Below are positions 18,648 to 26,798 of a stretch of DNA of 64,000 bases, one piece after another; the first letter of the stretch is position 1, and each line of letters opens with the position of its first letter. The notes under the pieces were generated by a model. The model worked only from the letters and a program-made list of their open reading frames with translations. It searched no databases and was not told the DNA's origin. This DNA comes from Massilia sp. YIM B02769 (GTDB lineage Bacteria > Pseudomonadota > Gammaproteobacteria > Burkholderiales > Burkholderiaceae_D), in the NCBI RefSeq assembly GCF_030411995.1, contig NZ_JASNRC010000015.1, forward strand, positions 83,349 through 147,348, in the 5' to 3' direction. The position numbers were made by a program, and so were the translations under genes.

Positions 18648-18704
18648 GGTGGGTTCGAGAACCCACCCTACCTCGCGAACGTAGGGTGGGTTCTCGAACC
18701 CACC
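18648..18704. repeat. Nested inverted repeat, locus 5 (core GGGTTC/GAACCC)
   Basis: Arms 18648-18671 and 18681-18704 are perfect 24-base inverted copies with a 9-base spacer. Each contains its own palindrome GGTGGGTTC-GA-GAACCCACC flanked by CTAC. It lies between the chemoreceptor and the convergent chemoreceptor remnant, 31 bases after the stop codon. Confidence 0.9.
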
Positions 18705-18723
18705 GCTTTGCAAGCACGAACGC

Positions 18724-18990
18724 CTATGGCATCAAGCGCGCGCCAGCGCCAGCAGCGGTCGCACGCGGCGCTTCGGCATCCAGCCTGAAGGTACTCACCA
18801 GCCGCGCCAGTTCGTCCGCCTGGCTCTGCATCGACTCCGCGGCGGCCGCCGCTTCCTCCACCAGCGCCGCGTTCTGCTGCGTCACCAGGTCCATCTCCGC
18901 GATCGCTACGTTCACCTGTTTCGAGGCGGTGGCGATCGCGCCGGTGCTGCCGCGTACCCGGCCGACCCGGACTCCATCGATGCGCCGATG
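18724..18990 (-). pseudogene. Remnant of a chemoreceptor C-terminus
   Basis: The minus strand reads a chemoreceptor tail: VAIAEMDLVTQQNAALVEEA, then AAAAESMQSQADELARLVST and a C-terminal tail ending GAGARLMP. Upstream, GRVRGSTGAIATASKQVN is compressed relative to an intact receptor: the stretch normally between VGRV and QVN is shortened, and nothing recognisable precedes it. No start codon or membrane helix belongs to it. The rest of 18991-19100 is A/T-rich and holds no gene I can support. It may be left over from a deleted tandem receptor gene. Confidence 0.75.
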
Positions 18991-19100
18991 CAGCCGAGTA
19001 CAGCAGTCGTGTCAGGAAGATTGAGATGGATTGATGCCTAACGGAAAATTTGCAACATAACAATTTCTCGATGTTGCAATTGGCACAAGCGGGGAACGGC

Positions 19101-19421
19101 TTAGTTGATCTGCTTCTTGTCCGGCTGCACCAGGATGAAGGGGTGCACCACCGAGGCCCACAGGCCGACTTCGCCGGCGGCCCAGCTCTGGGCCTGCAGG
19201 TCTGATACCTTGGCGATCTTGCCTTCGCTCATCCAGCGCGCAATATTCTCCTTGTCGTCATGCGAGATGCGCACGGCAACGTCGACCAGGTCCAGCGTTT
19301 CGCTGACGTAGATCACATTGCCCTGGGCGAAGTGGCGCTCCAGCTCGTCCCACTGGACGCGGGCGGTTTCGCGGTTGACCTTGTCGTGCAGTTCGGTGTC
19401 GTTCTCTGGTTTGGTTTGCAT
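19101..19421 (-). CDS. DUF2288 family protein
   Basis: A 106-residue soluble protein of the DUF2288 family, of unknown function, recognised from ELERHFAQGNVIYVSETLDL, ISHDDKENIARWMSEGKIAK and a C-terminal AQSWAAGEVGLWASVVHPFI. It starts 4 bases downstream of the RES toxin stop, so it is probably the third gene of the toxin-antitoxin transcript. Nothing shows whether this is functional or an accident of insertion. Confidence 0.85.
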   Translation of the reverse strand: MQTKPENDTELHDKVNRETARVQWDELERHFAQGNVIYVSETLDLVDVAVRISHDDKENIARWMSEGKIAKVSDLQAQSWAAGEVGLWASVVHPFILVQPDKKQIN

Positions 19422-19425
19422 AATG

Positions 19426-20115
19426 CTAGATAATCTCGATGCGCGGTTGCGGCGTACCCGCCCATGTTAACCGATAGGCCGGCCCCTTGCGCACATTGCC
19501 CACCAGCGCGGGGCGGAAGCAGGCCAGGTTGACGCCCTCGGGGCGGCGCACGCTCGGGTAGACCACGCCCATCGAGCCCGCCTCCAGCAGCTCGGCGGCC
19601 AGGGTTTGCGATGCGATATAACTTTGCGGATCGAGGCAGTCGACAAAATTCTCGATGCCGCGGATATCGTGGAAGCTGGCATTGAAATCGGCCAGCATCG
19701 CCTGGTAGGTCACGCTGTCGTCGAAGCGATTGATTTCCTGGTACTCGACCGTCTTGTGGAAACCGACCTCGGCCAGCGCCGTTTCGGCCTCGAAGGCGCA
19801 GTACCAGGCGCCGCGCGCGCCGTCGTTGAAGCGGCTGCCTTCCGGACGCGCATAGGTATAGGCCGCATTGATGATGCGGAAGTTCGGCAAGCCGAACACC
19901 AGTTCGTCGACGCCGATGCCGGGCAGCAGGTCGGCCTCGCCGCGCAGGCGCTCGTTGGTGGCGTTGTCGAGGTCGAACAAATCGCGCAGTTCCCCGTCGC
20001 CCTCGGCCAGCGGCGCCAGCACCGAATCCTCGAGGTCGGCGAAGCGCGAGGGGATCAGGCGGCAGGTGTCGAACTGGCGCAGCGCCGTCAGTTTCGGGAC
20101 GACCGCCAAGATCAC
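19426..20115 (-). CDS. RES-domain toxin (NAD-degrading type)
   Basis: A 229-residue RES-family toxin. Known relatives (MbcT, ParT, Res) break down or transfer from NAD+ in the cytosol. Visible family features are the RLIPSRF segment near 16, RFNDGARGAWYCAFEAETAL (the conserved Arg and Tyr/Glu of the active site), EVGFHKTVEY, and the C-terminal SMGVVYPSVRRPEGVNLACF. The GTG start at 20115 is chosen because GGAGG lies 5 bases upstream and the GTGA overlap with the antitoxin stop is the usual arrangement. A longer ATG-started frame only reads through the antitoxin gene. Confidence 0.9.
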   Translation of the reverse strand: MILAVVPKLTALRQFDTCRLIPSRFADLEDSVLAPLAEGDGELRDLFDLDNATNERLRGEADLLPGIGVDELVFGLPNFRIINAAYTYARPEGSRFNDGARGAWYCAFEAETALAEVGFHKTVEYQEINRFDDSVTYQAMLADFNASFHDIRGIENFVDCLDPQSYIASQTLAAELLEAGSMGVVYPSVRRPEGVNLACFRPALVGNVRKGPAYRLTWAGTPQPRIEII

Positions 20116-20549
20116 AGGCCTCCGCGGCGCGCGTCGAGCAGCTGGCGCACCGTTTGCATGGCCAGCAGCCCGCCGCCCAGCATCATCGCGAGCGGGGTGC
20201 GGCCGCCGAAGATGATGTTGGTATTCGGCAGGTTGACCCATTCGTCGGCGAGTTTGTTGCCGTACAAGATGTGCAGGGCCTTGTAGATGCCTAATAAATA
20301 GGATATGCGCGTAATGCGGTCGACTTCGAGCACGCGGTCGGGGTTCTTTTTCCAGTCGTAGAAACTGGACGCCGACAAGCCGCCGAGCAGTTCGCGCGCA
20401 TCGTCGTCGCGCACCTGCCAGGCGGCGACCAGCTTGAAGAAGCCCTTCAGCGCCGACTGCGACAGGCGCTCGCGCTCGGCGCGCGAACTCAGGTCGACCA
20501 GCACGGTGGGTTCGAAACGGCTTTTCGGGTAAGCATAGGCGAGGTTCAT
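20112..20549 (-). CDS. Xre/MbcA/ParS-type antitoxin (DUF2384)
   Basis: A 145-residue antitoxin that should neutralise the overlapping RES toxin and repress the operon. The N-terminal half has an Xre-like helical DNA-binding region (LSQSALKGFFKLVAAWQVRD, then LLGGLSASSFYDWKKNP). The C-terminal half is the toxin-binding domain with ISYLLGIYKALHILYGN and the family signature WVNLPNTNIIFGGRTPLAMM. The start at 20549 follows CGGAGGAAACC. A perfect inverted repeat lies just upstream. Confidence 0.92.
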   Translation of the reverse strand: MNLAYAYPKSRFEPTVLVDLSSRAERERLSQSALKGFFKLVAAWQVRDDDARELLGGLSASSFYDWKKNPDRVLEVDRITRISYLLGIYKALHILYGNKLADEWVNLPNTNIIFGGRTPLAMMLGGGLLAMQTVRQLLDARRGGL

Positions 20550-20565
20550 GGTTTCCTCCGGTTTT

Positions 20566-20581
20566 GGAGTATTTATACTCC
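20566..20581. promoter_or_regulatory. Probable autoregulatory operator of the Xre-RES operon
   Basis: GGAGTAT-TT-ATACTCC is a perfect 7-bp inverted repeat 17 bases upstream of the antitoxin start. On the minus strand its centre also reads TATAAAT, a plausible -10 element, so bound antitoxin would cover the promoter. Confidence 0.65.
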
Positions 20582-20671
20582 TTTTTCGGAGGGGTTGCAA
20601 CTGCTGGTTGTCAAGCTGAATGGACTGTGACAGTATTGGCGCCGACTTGTCAAAAGGAAAAGGATATTTCC

Positions 20672-21136
20672 ATGCATTGGCGATCGAAGGGGACCATCCT
20701 GGCAGTGCTGGGCGCGTTGGTGGCGGTGGTATTGGCCGCCTGCATGGCGCGCGGGGCACGCGGGACGCAGGACGAATTACGGCAGCAGGTGCTGGAGACC
20801 GAGCGCGCGTTCGCGGCCACCATGAAGGCGCGCGACTTCGATGCCTTTGGCGGCTTCCTGTCGAAGGAGGCGGTGTTCATGCAGCCGGGCGGAGCGAAGC
20901 GCGGGCGCGACGCGGTCACCCAGGCCTGGCGTGGCTACTTCGATGGACCGGATGCGCCGTTTGCCTGGGCGCCGGATGAGGTCGAGGTGCTGGATTCGGG
21001 GACGCTGGCCTACAGCAGCGGGCCGGTGACGGACCCGTCAGGCAAGCAGATCGGGCGCTTCAATTCCGTGTGGCGGCTGGAAGGGCCGGGGACGTGGAAA
21101 ATTGTGTTTGATCGCGGGTGCGATTGCGGGCGGTGA
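20672..21136 (+). CDS. SnoaL/DUF4440-like lipoprotein
   Basis: A 154-residue protein. Residues 1-24 form a lipoprotein signal with lipobox VLAAC. The mature part is an NTF2-like/DUF4440 domain (ETERAFAATMKARDFDAFGG, FLSKEAVFMQPGG, RGRDAVTQAWRGYFDGP, FNSVWRLEGPGTWKIVFDRG). Such proteins bind or act on small hydrophobic molecules, but no catalytic role can be given. The start at 20672 follows AAAAGGA; an upstream in-frame start crosses the operator of the divergent antitoxin. It is divergent from the toxin-antitoxin operon. Confidence 0.8.
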   Translation: MHWRSKGTILAVLGALVAVVLAACMARGARGTQDELRQQVLETERAFAATMKARDFDAFGGFLSKEAVFMQPGGAKRGRDAVTQAWRGYFDGPDAPFAWAPDEVEVLDSGTLAYSSGPVTDPSGKQIGRFNSVWRLEGPGTWKIVFDRGCDCGR

Positions 21137-21146
21137 CCTGCCGTTG

Positions 21147-21304
21147 CAGGGTGGACCGGGCCGCGCAAGGCACCTGTGTCCACGCGGTACGACGGTTGAA
21201 CTGTCGTACAACTTTTTTGGTCACCGTGTGCAAGCGCAGAGGACTTGCAGCTTCTGACGAGAACGCAACTGCACGACCGCGTGGGCTCGAAAGCCCACCC
21301 TACG
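21147..21304. repeat. Nested inverted repeat, locus 6 (core GGGCTC type)
   Basis: The long asymmetric left arm (21147-21187) starts CAGGGTGGACCGGGCCGCGC and ends GTCCACGCGGT. The right arm (21277-21304) is CCGCGTGGGCT-cgaa-AGCCCACCCTACG. It lies between the convergent lipoprotein gene and recJ. Unlike loci 1 and 5, the two arms have different cores. Confidence 0.8.
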
Positions 21305-21316
21305 AAACCCGGGCCA

Positions 21317-23014
21317 CTACGCCGGTTCTGCGTGCTCCACCAACAACTGCACCTTGGTCACGCCGTTGTACTCGTTCGCATCGAGCCGGAACGCCACGCG
21401 CGCACGCTCGCCCAGGCCATCCGTATGGCCGAACCAGATCGCGTCGTAGCGCCGCCCATTTTTCTCCAGCAGCAGCTTCAGGTGCTTGTCCTTCAAGATC
21501 CGCTGGCTCATCACGCGGAATTCGTCGCAGAACACCGGCGGCGCAAAGCCTTGTCCCCACACCTGGCCATCGCACAGTTCGATGAACTGGGTCGAATAGA
21601 ACTCGTCTTCCAGCGGCCCGTCGGTTTCGACCACGCGCTCGAGCTGCGCTTCGCTGAGCCAGGCGCGGCCGACGGCCTCGAAAGCCTCGCAGAAGGTGTC
21701 GAAATGCTCGGCCTTGATGGTCAGCCCCGCCGCCATCGCATGCCCGCCGAACTTGTCGATCAAGCCCGGCACGCGCTTCGACACCAGGTCGAGCGCATCG
21801 CGCATGTGAAAGCCCGGGATCGAACGCCCCGAACCCTTGATCAGCCCAACGCCGCCCGGCGCGAAGGTGATCGTCGGCCGGTAGAATTTTTCCTTCAAAC
21901 GCGACGCCACGATCCCGATCACGCCCTGGTGCCAGCCTTCGTCGAACACGGCGATCGTGCTGCTGGCGGCCGGCTGGAAGTCGTCCAGGTGCAGCAGCGC
22001 CGTGTCCTGCATGTCGGCCTCGATCTCGCGGCGCTTCAGGTTGATCTCGTTGAGCTGCTGGGCAATCGCCCAGGCGCGGCCCTCGTCATCGGTGGTCAGG
22101 CACTCGATCCCGAGCGCCATGTCTTCCAGCCGTCCGGCGGCGTTCAGGCGCGGGCCGACGGCAAAGCCGAGGTCGAAGGGCGAGGCATTCCGTGCTTCGC
22201 GCCCGGCCACGCGGAACAGCGCCGCCACGCCCGCATGCATGCGTCCGGCGCGCATGCGCTTGATGCCTTGCGCGACCAGGATGCGGTTGTTGGCGTCGAG
22301 TTTCACGACGTCGGCCACCGTGCCCAGCGCCACCAGGTCGAGCAGGTTGTCGAGTTTCGGCTGGCTTTGCGCATCGAACACGCCGCGGCGGCGCAGCTCG
22401 GCGCGCAGGGCCAGCAGCACATAGAAGACCACGCCCACGCCGGCCAGGTGCTTGCTCGGGAAGCCGCAGTCCGGCTGGTTCGGATTCACGATCACGCGCG
22501 CCGGCGGCAGGGCGTCGCCCGGCAGGTGGTGGTCGGTGACCACGACCTCGATGCCGCGCCGGTTTGCTTCCTGCACACCCTCGACGCTGGCGATGCCGTT
22601 GTCGACCGTGATGATGACGTCCGGGTTCTTTTCGCGCACGGCCAGTTCGACGATCTCGGGCGTGAGGCCATAGCCGTGCACTACGCGGTCGGGGACGATG
22701 TAGTCGACGCGCGCGCCCATCGCGCGCAGGCCGCGCAGGGCGGTGGCGCAGGCGGTGGCGCCGTCGCAATCGTAGTCGGCGACGATGGTCATGTTCTTGT
22801 TCGCGGCGATGGCGTCGGCCAGGAACACGGCGGCCGCGTCGATGTGTTTCAGGCCGCCGGGCGGGACCAGGGCGGTCAGTTCGCTCGCCAGCTCACGCAC
22901 ATCAAGCAGGCCGCGCGCGGCGTAGATGCGCGCCAGCACGGGGTGTACGCCGCCCTGGCGCAGCATTTCGGAGGTGCGGAACGAACAAGGGCGGGTGGAG
23001 ATGCGGGTTTTCAC
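21317..23014 (-). CDS. recJ: Single-stranded-DNA-specific exonuclease RecJ
   Basis: A 565-residue cytosolic 5'-3' exonuclease of the DHH superfamily, used in recombination and mismatch repair. Motifs visible are ADYDCDGATACATAL (motif I, metal-binding Asp), ITVDNGIASVEG, VVTDHHLPGD (DHH), and PDCGFPSKHLAGVGVVFYVL. The C-terminal DHHA1 region holds GRSIPGFHMRDALD and GGHAMAAGLTIK. The ATG overlaps the stop of the upstream RpfE-like gene (ATGA), so the two are translationally coupled. Confidence 0.96.
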   Translation of the reverse strand: MKTRISTRPCSFRTSEMLRQGGVHPVLARIYAARGLLDVRELASELTALVPPGGLKHIDAAAVFLADAIAANKNMTIVADYDCDGATACATALRGLRAMGARVDYIVPDRVVHGYGLTPEIVELAVREKNPDVIITVDNGIASVEGVQEANRRGIEVVVTDHHLPGDALPPARVIVNPNQPDCGFPSKHLAGVGVVFYVLLALRAELRRRGVFDAQSQPKLDNLLDLVALGTVADVVKLDANNRILVAQGIKRMRAGRMHAGVAALFRVAGREARNASPFDLGFAVGPRLNAAGRLEDMALGIECLTTDDEGRAWAIAQQLNEINLKRREIEADMQDTALLHLDDFQPAASSTIAVFDEGWHQGVIGIVASRLKEKFYRPTITFAPGGVGLIKGSGRSIPGFHMRDALDLVSKRVPGLIDKFGGHAMAAGLTIKAEHFDTFCEAFEAVGRAWLSEAQLERVVETDGPLEDEFYSTQFIELCDGQVWGQGFAPPVFCDEFRVMSQRILKDKHLKLLLEKNGRRYDAIWFGHTDGLGERARVAFRLDANEYNGVTKVQLLVEHAEPA

Positions 23015-24030
23015 AGCAGGGATTCCAGGGTAATGCGGCGCCAGAACTTGCGTTGCGCCATGGCGTTGGTGGTGGCTTCGAGCAGGGCGTCGCGGTGGCT
23101 CAGCACCAGCTTCACCTCGCGGATGCGGCCATTCTTCAGGCTCTCCAGGATGGGGGCGAACAGCTGGGCTTCAAGCTGGCCCATGACGGCGACCCAGCCG
23201 CCCCAGTCGGCCGCAGCCGCATACGGCGCGGCGCTGCCGCAGACCAGTACCGTGTCGCCGTCGAGCGATGGCACGAACTGGCTCAGGTCGGCCGGCGCGT
23301 TGCCGGCCAGCCGCGCCAGCCAGGCAGCGGTGTCGACGCTTGCCAGTTTCGTACGCGGCTGCGCCGCACCGGCTGCGGCCGCACCCCATGGCCAGAAGGC
23401 GTTCACCACCGGCAGGCGGCGCGCTTCGCGGGCGGCGTTCACCGGATGCGTGTGCCAGAGGATCTGGATCTCGTTCTGCAGCCGGCGAAAGGCGGCGGCG
23501 CGCTCGCCCAGCGGCATCCAGTCCGTCAGGTCCATGCCGAGGGCCGCGTCGGGCGTGGCGGTGTCGAGACCGGCCCAGTCGTCGGCGCGCAGGAACCAGG
23601 TCTGGGCGTCGCCGTACAGCAGGGCGTGGCCGGCTTCCTCGACATACGGCTGCGCCGCATCGAACAGGGCGCGGCTATCGGCCTCGCCCAGGCCGAGCAT
23701 GCGCGGGTCGCCCATCATCAGGTGGGTGCGTGCGATTTCGATATGCACCGGGTTGACGATGAACCAGGTGCCGCCGTTCATGTCCAGCCCGTAGGCGGCC
23801 ATGGCGGCGGCGGCAAAGGCCGGCTGGCCGGCGGCACCCGGATTCAGGGCGCGCGCCAGCCAGGTTTCGTGGGGCAGGGCGCGCACGGACTCGTCGGCGG
23901 GCAGGCGTCGCTGCGCACGCGTGCGCGACAGCAGGGCGGCCAGCGCGGGCGCCTGCAGGGCACGCACCAGGTCGGGGGCGAATTCGGGAACGGGAAGGGC
24001 GGAGGGCAGAACAAGCGTAATCTGGGACAT
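23011..24030 (-). CDS. RpfE-like/ApgM-like protein (alkaline-phosphatase-fold relative)
   Basis: A 339-residue soluble protein resembling the RpfE group, a family related to cofactor-independent phosphoglycerate mutase and often encoded beside recJ. Recognisable parts are DMNGGTWFIVNPVHIEIART, LGEADSRALFDAAQPYVEEA and GMDLTDWMPLGERAAAFRRL. A full set of metal ligands is not obvious, so enzymatic activity is uncertain. The start at 24030 (MSQITLVLPSALPV) is preferred to an upstream start whose extra residues are low-complexity. Translationally coupled to recJ. Confidence 0.78.
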   Translation of the reverse strand: MSQITLVLPSALPVPEFAPDLVRALQAPALAALLSRTRAQRRLPADESVRALPHETWLARALNPGAAGQPAFAAAAMAAYGLDMNGGTWFIVNPVHIEIARTHLMMGDPRMLGLGEADSRALFDAAQPYVEEAGHALLYGDAQTWFLRADDWAGLDTATPDAALGMDLTDWMPLGERAAAFRRLQNEIQILWHTHPVNAAREARRLPVVNAFWPWGAAAAGAAQPRTKLASVDTAAWLARLAGNAPADLSQFVPSLDGDTVLVCGSAAPYAAAADWGGWVAVMGQLEAQLFAPILESLKNGRIREVKLVLSHRDALLEATTNAMAQRKFWRRITLESLL

Positions 24031-24236
24031 GCCGTGATTGTAGGCCAAAACGGCGGCCTCCACGCAGCGCGGCGCCGCCGGCGAGGAGCTGGGGCGACGG
24101 GGGCGTGACGCGGTTACCACAGCATTACCAGAGCGTCACCATCGCCGCACCTGAGTCGTACCTGAGCCGTGCGCCCTGTCATGGATGAGCTTTGCGTGGC
24201 ATACTGCGAGATCAGTTGTCAAACTCTACAAATTTC

Positions 24237-25508
24237 ATGAGCATCATCCAGAAACTGCCGTACGAATGGGCAGTCGGCCTGCGCTACACGCGCGCCGGCA
24301 AGCGCAGCGGACGGAATCGCTTCATCTCCTTCATTTCGATGATCTCGGTGGCCGGCATCGCGCTCGGCGTGGCCGCCCTGATCGTCGTGCTGTCGGTGAT
24401 GAACGGCTTCCAGAAGGAAGTCACCGACCGCATGCTGTCGGTGCTGGCCCACGTCGAGATCTTCGACGTGCGCGGCGCCATGCCCGACTGGCGCGCGGTG
24501 GGGCGCGAAGCAGCGCGCAACCCGCAAGTGGCAGCCTCGGCGCCCTTCGTCGAGATCCAGGGCATGCTGCTGCGCGATGGCGTGATGAAGCCGGTACTGG
24601 TGCGCGGCGTCCTGCCAGGCGAAGAAGCCAGGGTCTCGGACGTGGCGCGCGAAATGAAGGAAGGCCGCCTGGACTCGCTCACGCCCGGCTCGATGAACAT
24701 CGTGATCGGTCGCGCGCTGGCAGACGCGCTGCACGTGGGCGTGGGCGAGCGCGTGACCATGCTGCTCGGGACCTCCGGCACCACGGAGACTGGCGCCCCG
24801 GCCGCGCCGCGCACCCAGACCTTCATCGTCTCCGGCATCTTCGAGGCCGGCCACTACGAATTCGATTCCATGCTCGGCTTCGCCCACTTGCAGGATGCGG
24901 CGCAGAGCGTGGGCCTGGCCGGCCCGGTCGGCCTGCGTCTGCGCCTGCACGACCTGCACCAGGCGCCGCGCGTGGCGGCCGAACTGCGCCAGAGCATGAG
25001 CGGCGATTACGTGATGCGCGACTGGTCGCAGGTGAACAGCATCTGGTTCGCCGCCGTCGGCTCGCAAAAGCGCATGATGTTCATCATCCTGACCCTGATC
25101 ATCGCCGTGGCCGCGTTCAACCTGGTGTCGACGCTGGTCATGACCGTCAAGGACAAGCAGGCCGACATCGCTATCCTGCGCACCCTGGGCGCCTCGCCGC
25201 GCTCGATCATGAAGATTTTTATTGTCCAGGGCACCCTGGTCGGCGTACTGGGCAGCGCGCTGGGCGTGGCGCTTGGCGTGGCGGTGGCGCTCAACGTCGA
25301 CGTCATCGTGCCCGCGATCGAGCGCGTGCTCGGGATCCAGTTCATCTCGAAGGAGATCTATTTGATCAGCGAGATCCCGTCCGATTTGCTGTGGTCCGAC
25401 GTCGGCGGCATCGGCGGCGTGGCCGTGCTGCTGGCCTTTGTCGCGACCCTGTACCCGAGCTGGGCGGCGGCGCGCGTGAAGCCGGCCGACGCCCTGCGCT
25501 ATGAATGA
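24237..25508 (+). CDS. lolC: Lipoprotein-releasing ABC transporter permease (first LolC/LolE copy)
   Basis: A 423-residue inner-membrane permease of the FtsX/LolCE family, which extracts lipoproteins from the inner membrane and passes them to LolA. Layout: helix at about 25-50 (FISFISMISVAGIALGVAAL), a large periplasmic domain to about 270, then three C-terminal helices (MFIILTLIIAVAAFNLVSTL; QGTLVGVLGSALGVALGVAV; GGVAVLLAFVATLYPSWAAA). The start at 24237 begins MSIIQKLPYEWAVGLRY, as in the family. It is first in a lolC-lolE-lolD-tatD operon. Confidence 0.94.
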   Translation: MSIIQKLPYEWAVGLRYTRAGKRSGRNRFISFISMISVAGIALGVAALIVVLSVMNGFQKEVTDRMLSVLAHVEIFDVRGAMPDWRAVGREAARNPQVAASAPFVEIQGMLLRDGVMKPVLVRGVLPGEEARVSDVAREMKEGRLDSLTPGSMNIVIGRALADALHVGVGERVTMLLGTSGTTETGAPAAPRTQTFIVSGIFEAGHYEFDSMLGFAHLQDAAQSVGLAGPVGLRLRLHDLHQAPRVAAELRQSMSGDYVMRDWSQVNSIWFAAVGSQKRMMFIILTLIIAVAAFNLVSTLVMTVKDKQADIAILRTLGASPRSIMKIFIVQGTLVGVLGSALGVALGVAVALNVDVIVPAIERVLGIQFISKEIYLISEIPSDLLWSDVGGIGGVAVLLAFVATLYPSWAAARVKPADALRYE

Positions 25509-25529
25509 TTCCGTTACATTGAACCTACC

Positions 25530-26798
25530 ATGAGCATCATCCACAAACTGCCGTTCGAATGGCTGGTCGGCCTGCGCTACACGCGCGCAGGCAAGGGCAC
25601 GGCCCACAGCGGCTTCCTCTCGTTTATCTCGCTGATCTCGGTGGCCGGCATCGCGCTCGGCGTCGCCGCCCTGATCATCGTGCTGTCGGTGATGAACGGC
25701 TTCCAGAAGCAGGTGACCGACCGCATGCTGTCGGTGCTGGCCCACATCGAAGTCTTCGACACCCGCGGGGACATGCCGCAGTGGCGCGAAGCGGCCCAGC
25801 AAGCCTTGAAGAACCCGGCCGTGCGCGCCGCCGCGCCCTTCGTCGAATCGCAAGGCCTGCTGCAGCAGCGCGACGGCAACATGCGTCCGGCGACGATTCG
25901 CGGCGTGCTGCCGGAAGCGGAACGGAATATCTCGGATGTGGCCAGTACCATGGTCCAGGGCAGCTTCGATTCGCTCAAACCCGGCACCTTCAACATCGTG
26001 CTCGGCTACGCGCTGGCTGCGTCGCTGAACCTGCAGGTCGGCGACAAGGTCACCATGCTGCTGGCGCAAGCCCAGACCACGCCGGCCGGGATGCTGCCGC
26101 GCATGCGCAGCTTCACCGTATCCGGCCTGTTCCAGTCGGGGCACGCCGAGTTCGACGCCGGCATGGCGTTCGTGAGCCTGGGCGACGCCGAGAAGATGGA
26201 GCGCCTGTCGGCCCCGGCCGGCCTGCGCCTGCGCATCGCCGACATGCACCAGGCGCCGCAGGTGGCGGCCGAACTCGAAAAATCGATGCCGGGCGAGCTG
26301 GAAATGCGCGACTGGTCGAAGCTGAACGCCGTGTGGTTCGGCGCCGTACAGACCGAAAAGAAGATGATGTTCATCATCCTCACCCTGATCATCACGGTGG
26401 CCGCCTTCAACCTGGTCTCGACCCTGGTAATGACGGTGACCGACAAGCAGGCCGACATCGCCATCCTGCGCACCCTGGGTGCGTCCCCTGGTTCGATCAT
26501 GAAGATCTTCATGATCCAGGGCGCGCTGGTCGGCATCCTGGGCGCCGTGGTCGGCGTGGTCGGCGGCACGATCGTGGCGCTGAACATCGATGTCATCGTT
26601 CCATTCATTGAACATTTGTTGGGAGTGCAGTTCTTGTCGAAGGATATCTATCAAAACAGCACCGTGCCGTCGGACCTGCGCTGGCCGGACGTCTTCAAAA
26701 TTGGCGGTGTTGCCGTGCTGCTGGCCTTTGCAGCGACGGTCTACCCGAGCCGCTCGGCCTCGCGCGTGAAACCGGCGGAGGCGCTGCGCTATGAATAA
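25530..26798 (+). CDS. lolE: Lipoprotein-releasing ABC transporter permease (second LolC/LolE copy)
   Basis: A 422-residue paralogue of the preceding gene, 21 bases downstream, closely similar from the first residue (MSIIHKLPFEWLVGLRYTRA). It has the same four-helix layout with a periplasmic domain and the terminal ...RVKPAEALRYE. The pair probably forms the LolC/LolE heterodimer; which copy equals which E. coli subunit cannot be told from sequence alone. The stop overlaps lolD by 8 bases, so expression is coupled. Confidence 0.92.
   Translation: MSIIHKLPFEWLVGLRYTRAGKGTAHSGFLSFISLISVAGIALGVAALIIVLSVMNGFQKQVTDRMLSVLAHIEVFDTRGDMPQWREAAQQALKNPAVRAAAPFVESQGLLQQRDGNMRPATIRGVLPEAERNISDVASTMVQGSFDSLKPGTFNIVLGYALAASLNLQVGDKVTMLLAQAQTTPAGMLPRMRSFTVSGLFQSGHAEFDAGMAFVSLGDAEKMERLSAPAGLRLRIADMHQAPQVAAELEKSMPGELEMRDWSKLNAVWFGAVQTEKKMMFIILTLIITVAAFNLVSTLVMTVTDKQADIAILRTLGASPGSIMKIFMIQGALVGILGAVVGVVGGTIVALNIDVIVPFIEHLLGVQFLSKDIYQNSTVPSDLRWPDVFKIGGVAVLLAFAATVYPSRSASRVKPAEALRYE

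Noticed and set aside
18668..19063. Minus-strand 131-codon frame over the chemoreceptor remnant
   Set aside because: The chemoreceptor-like sequence is in a different frame; this one is its shifted shadow.
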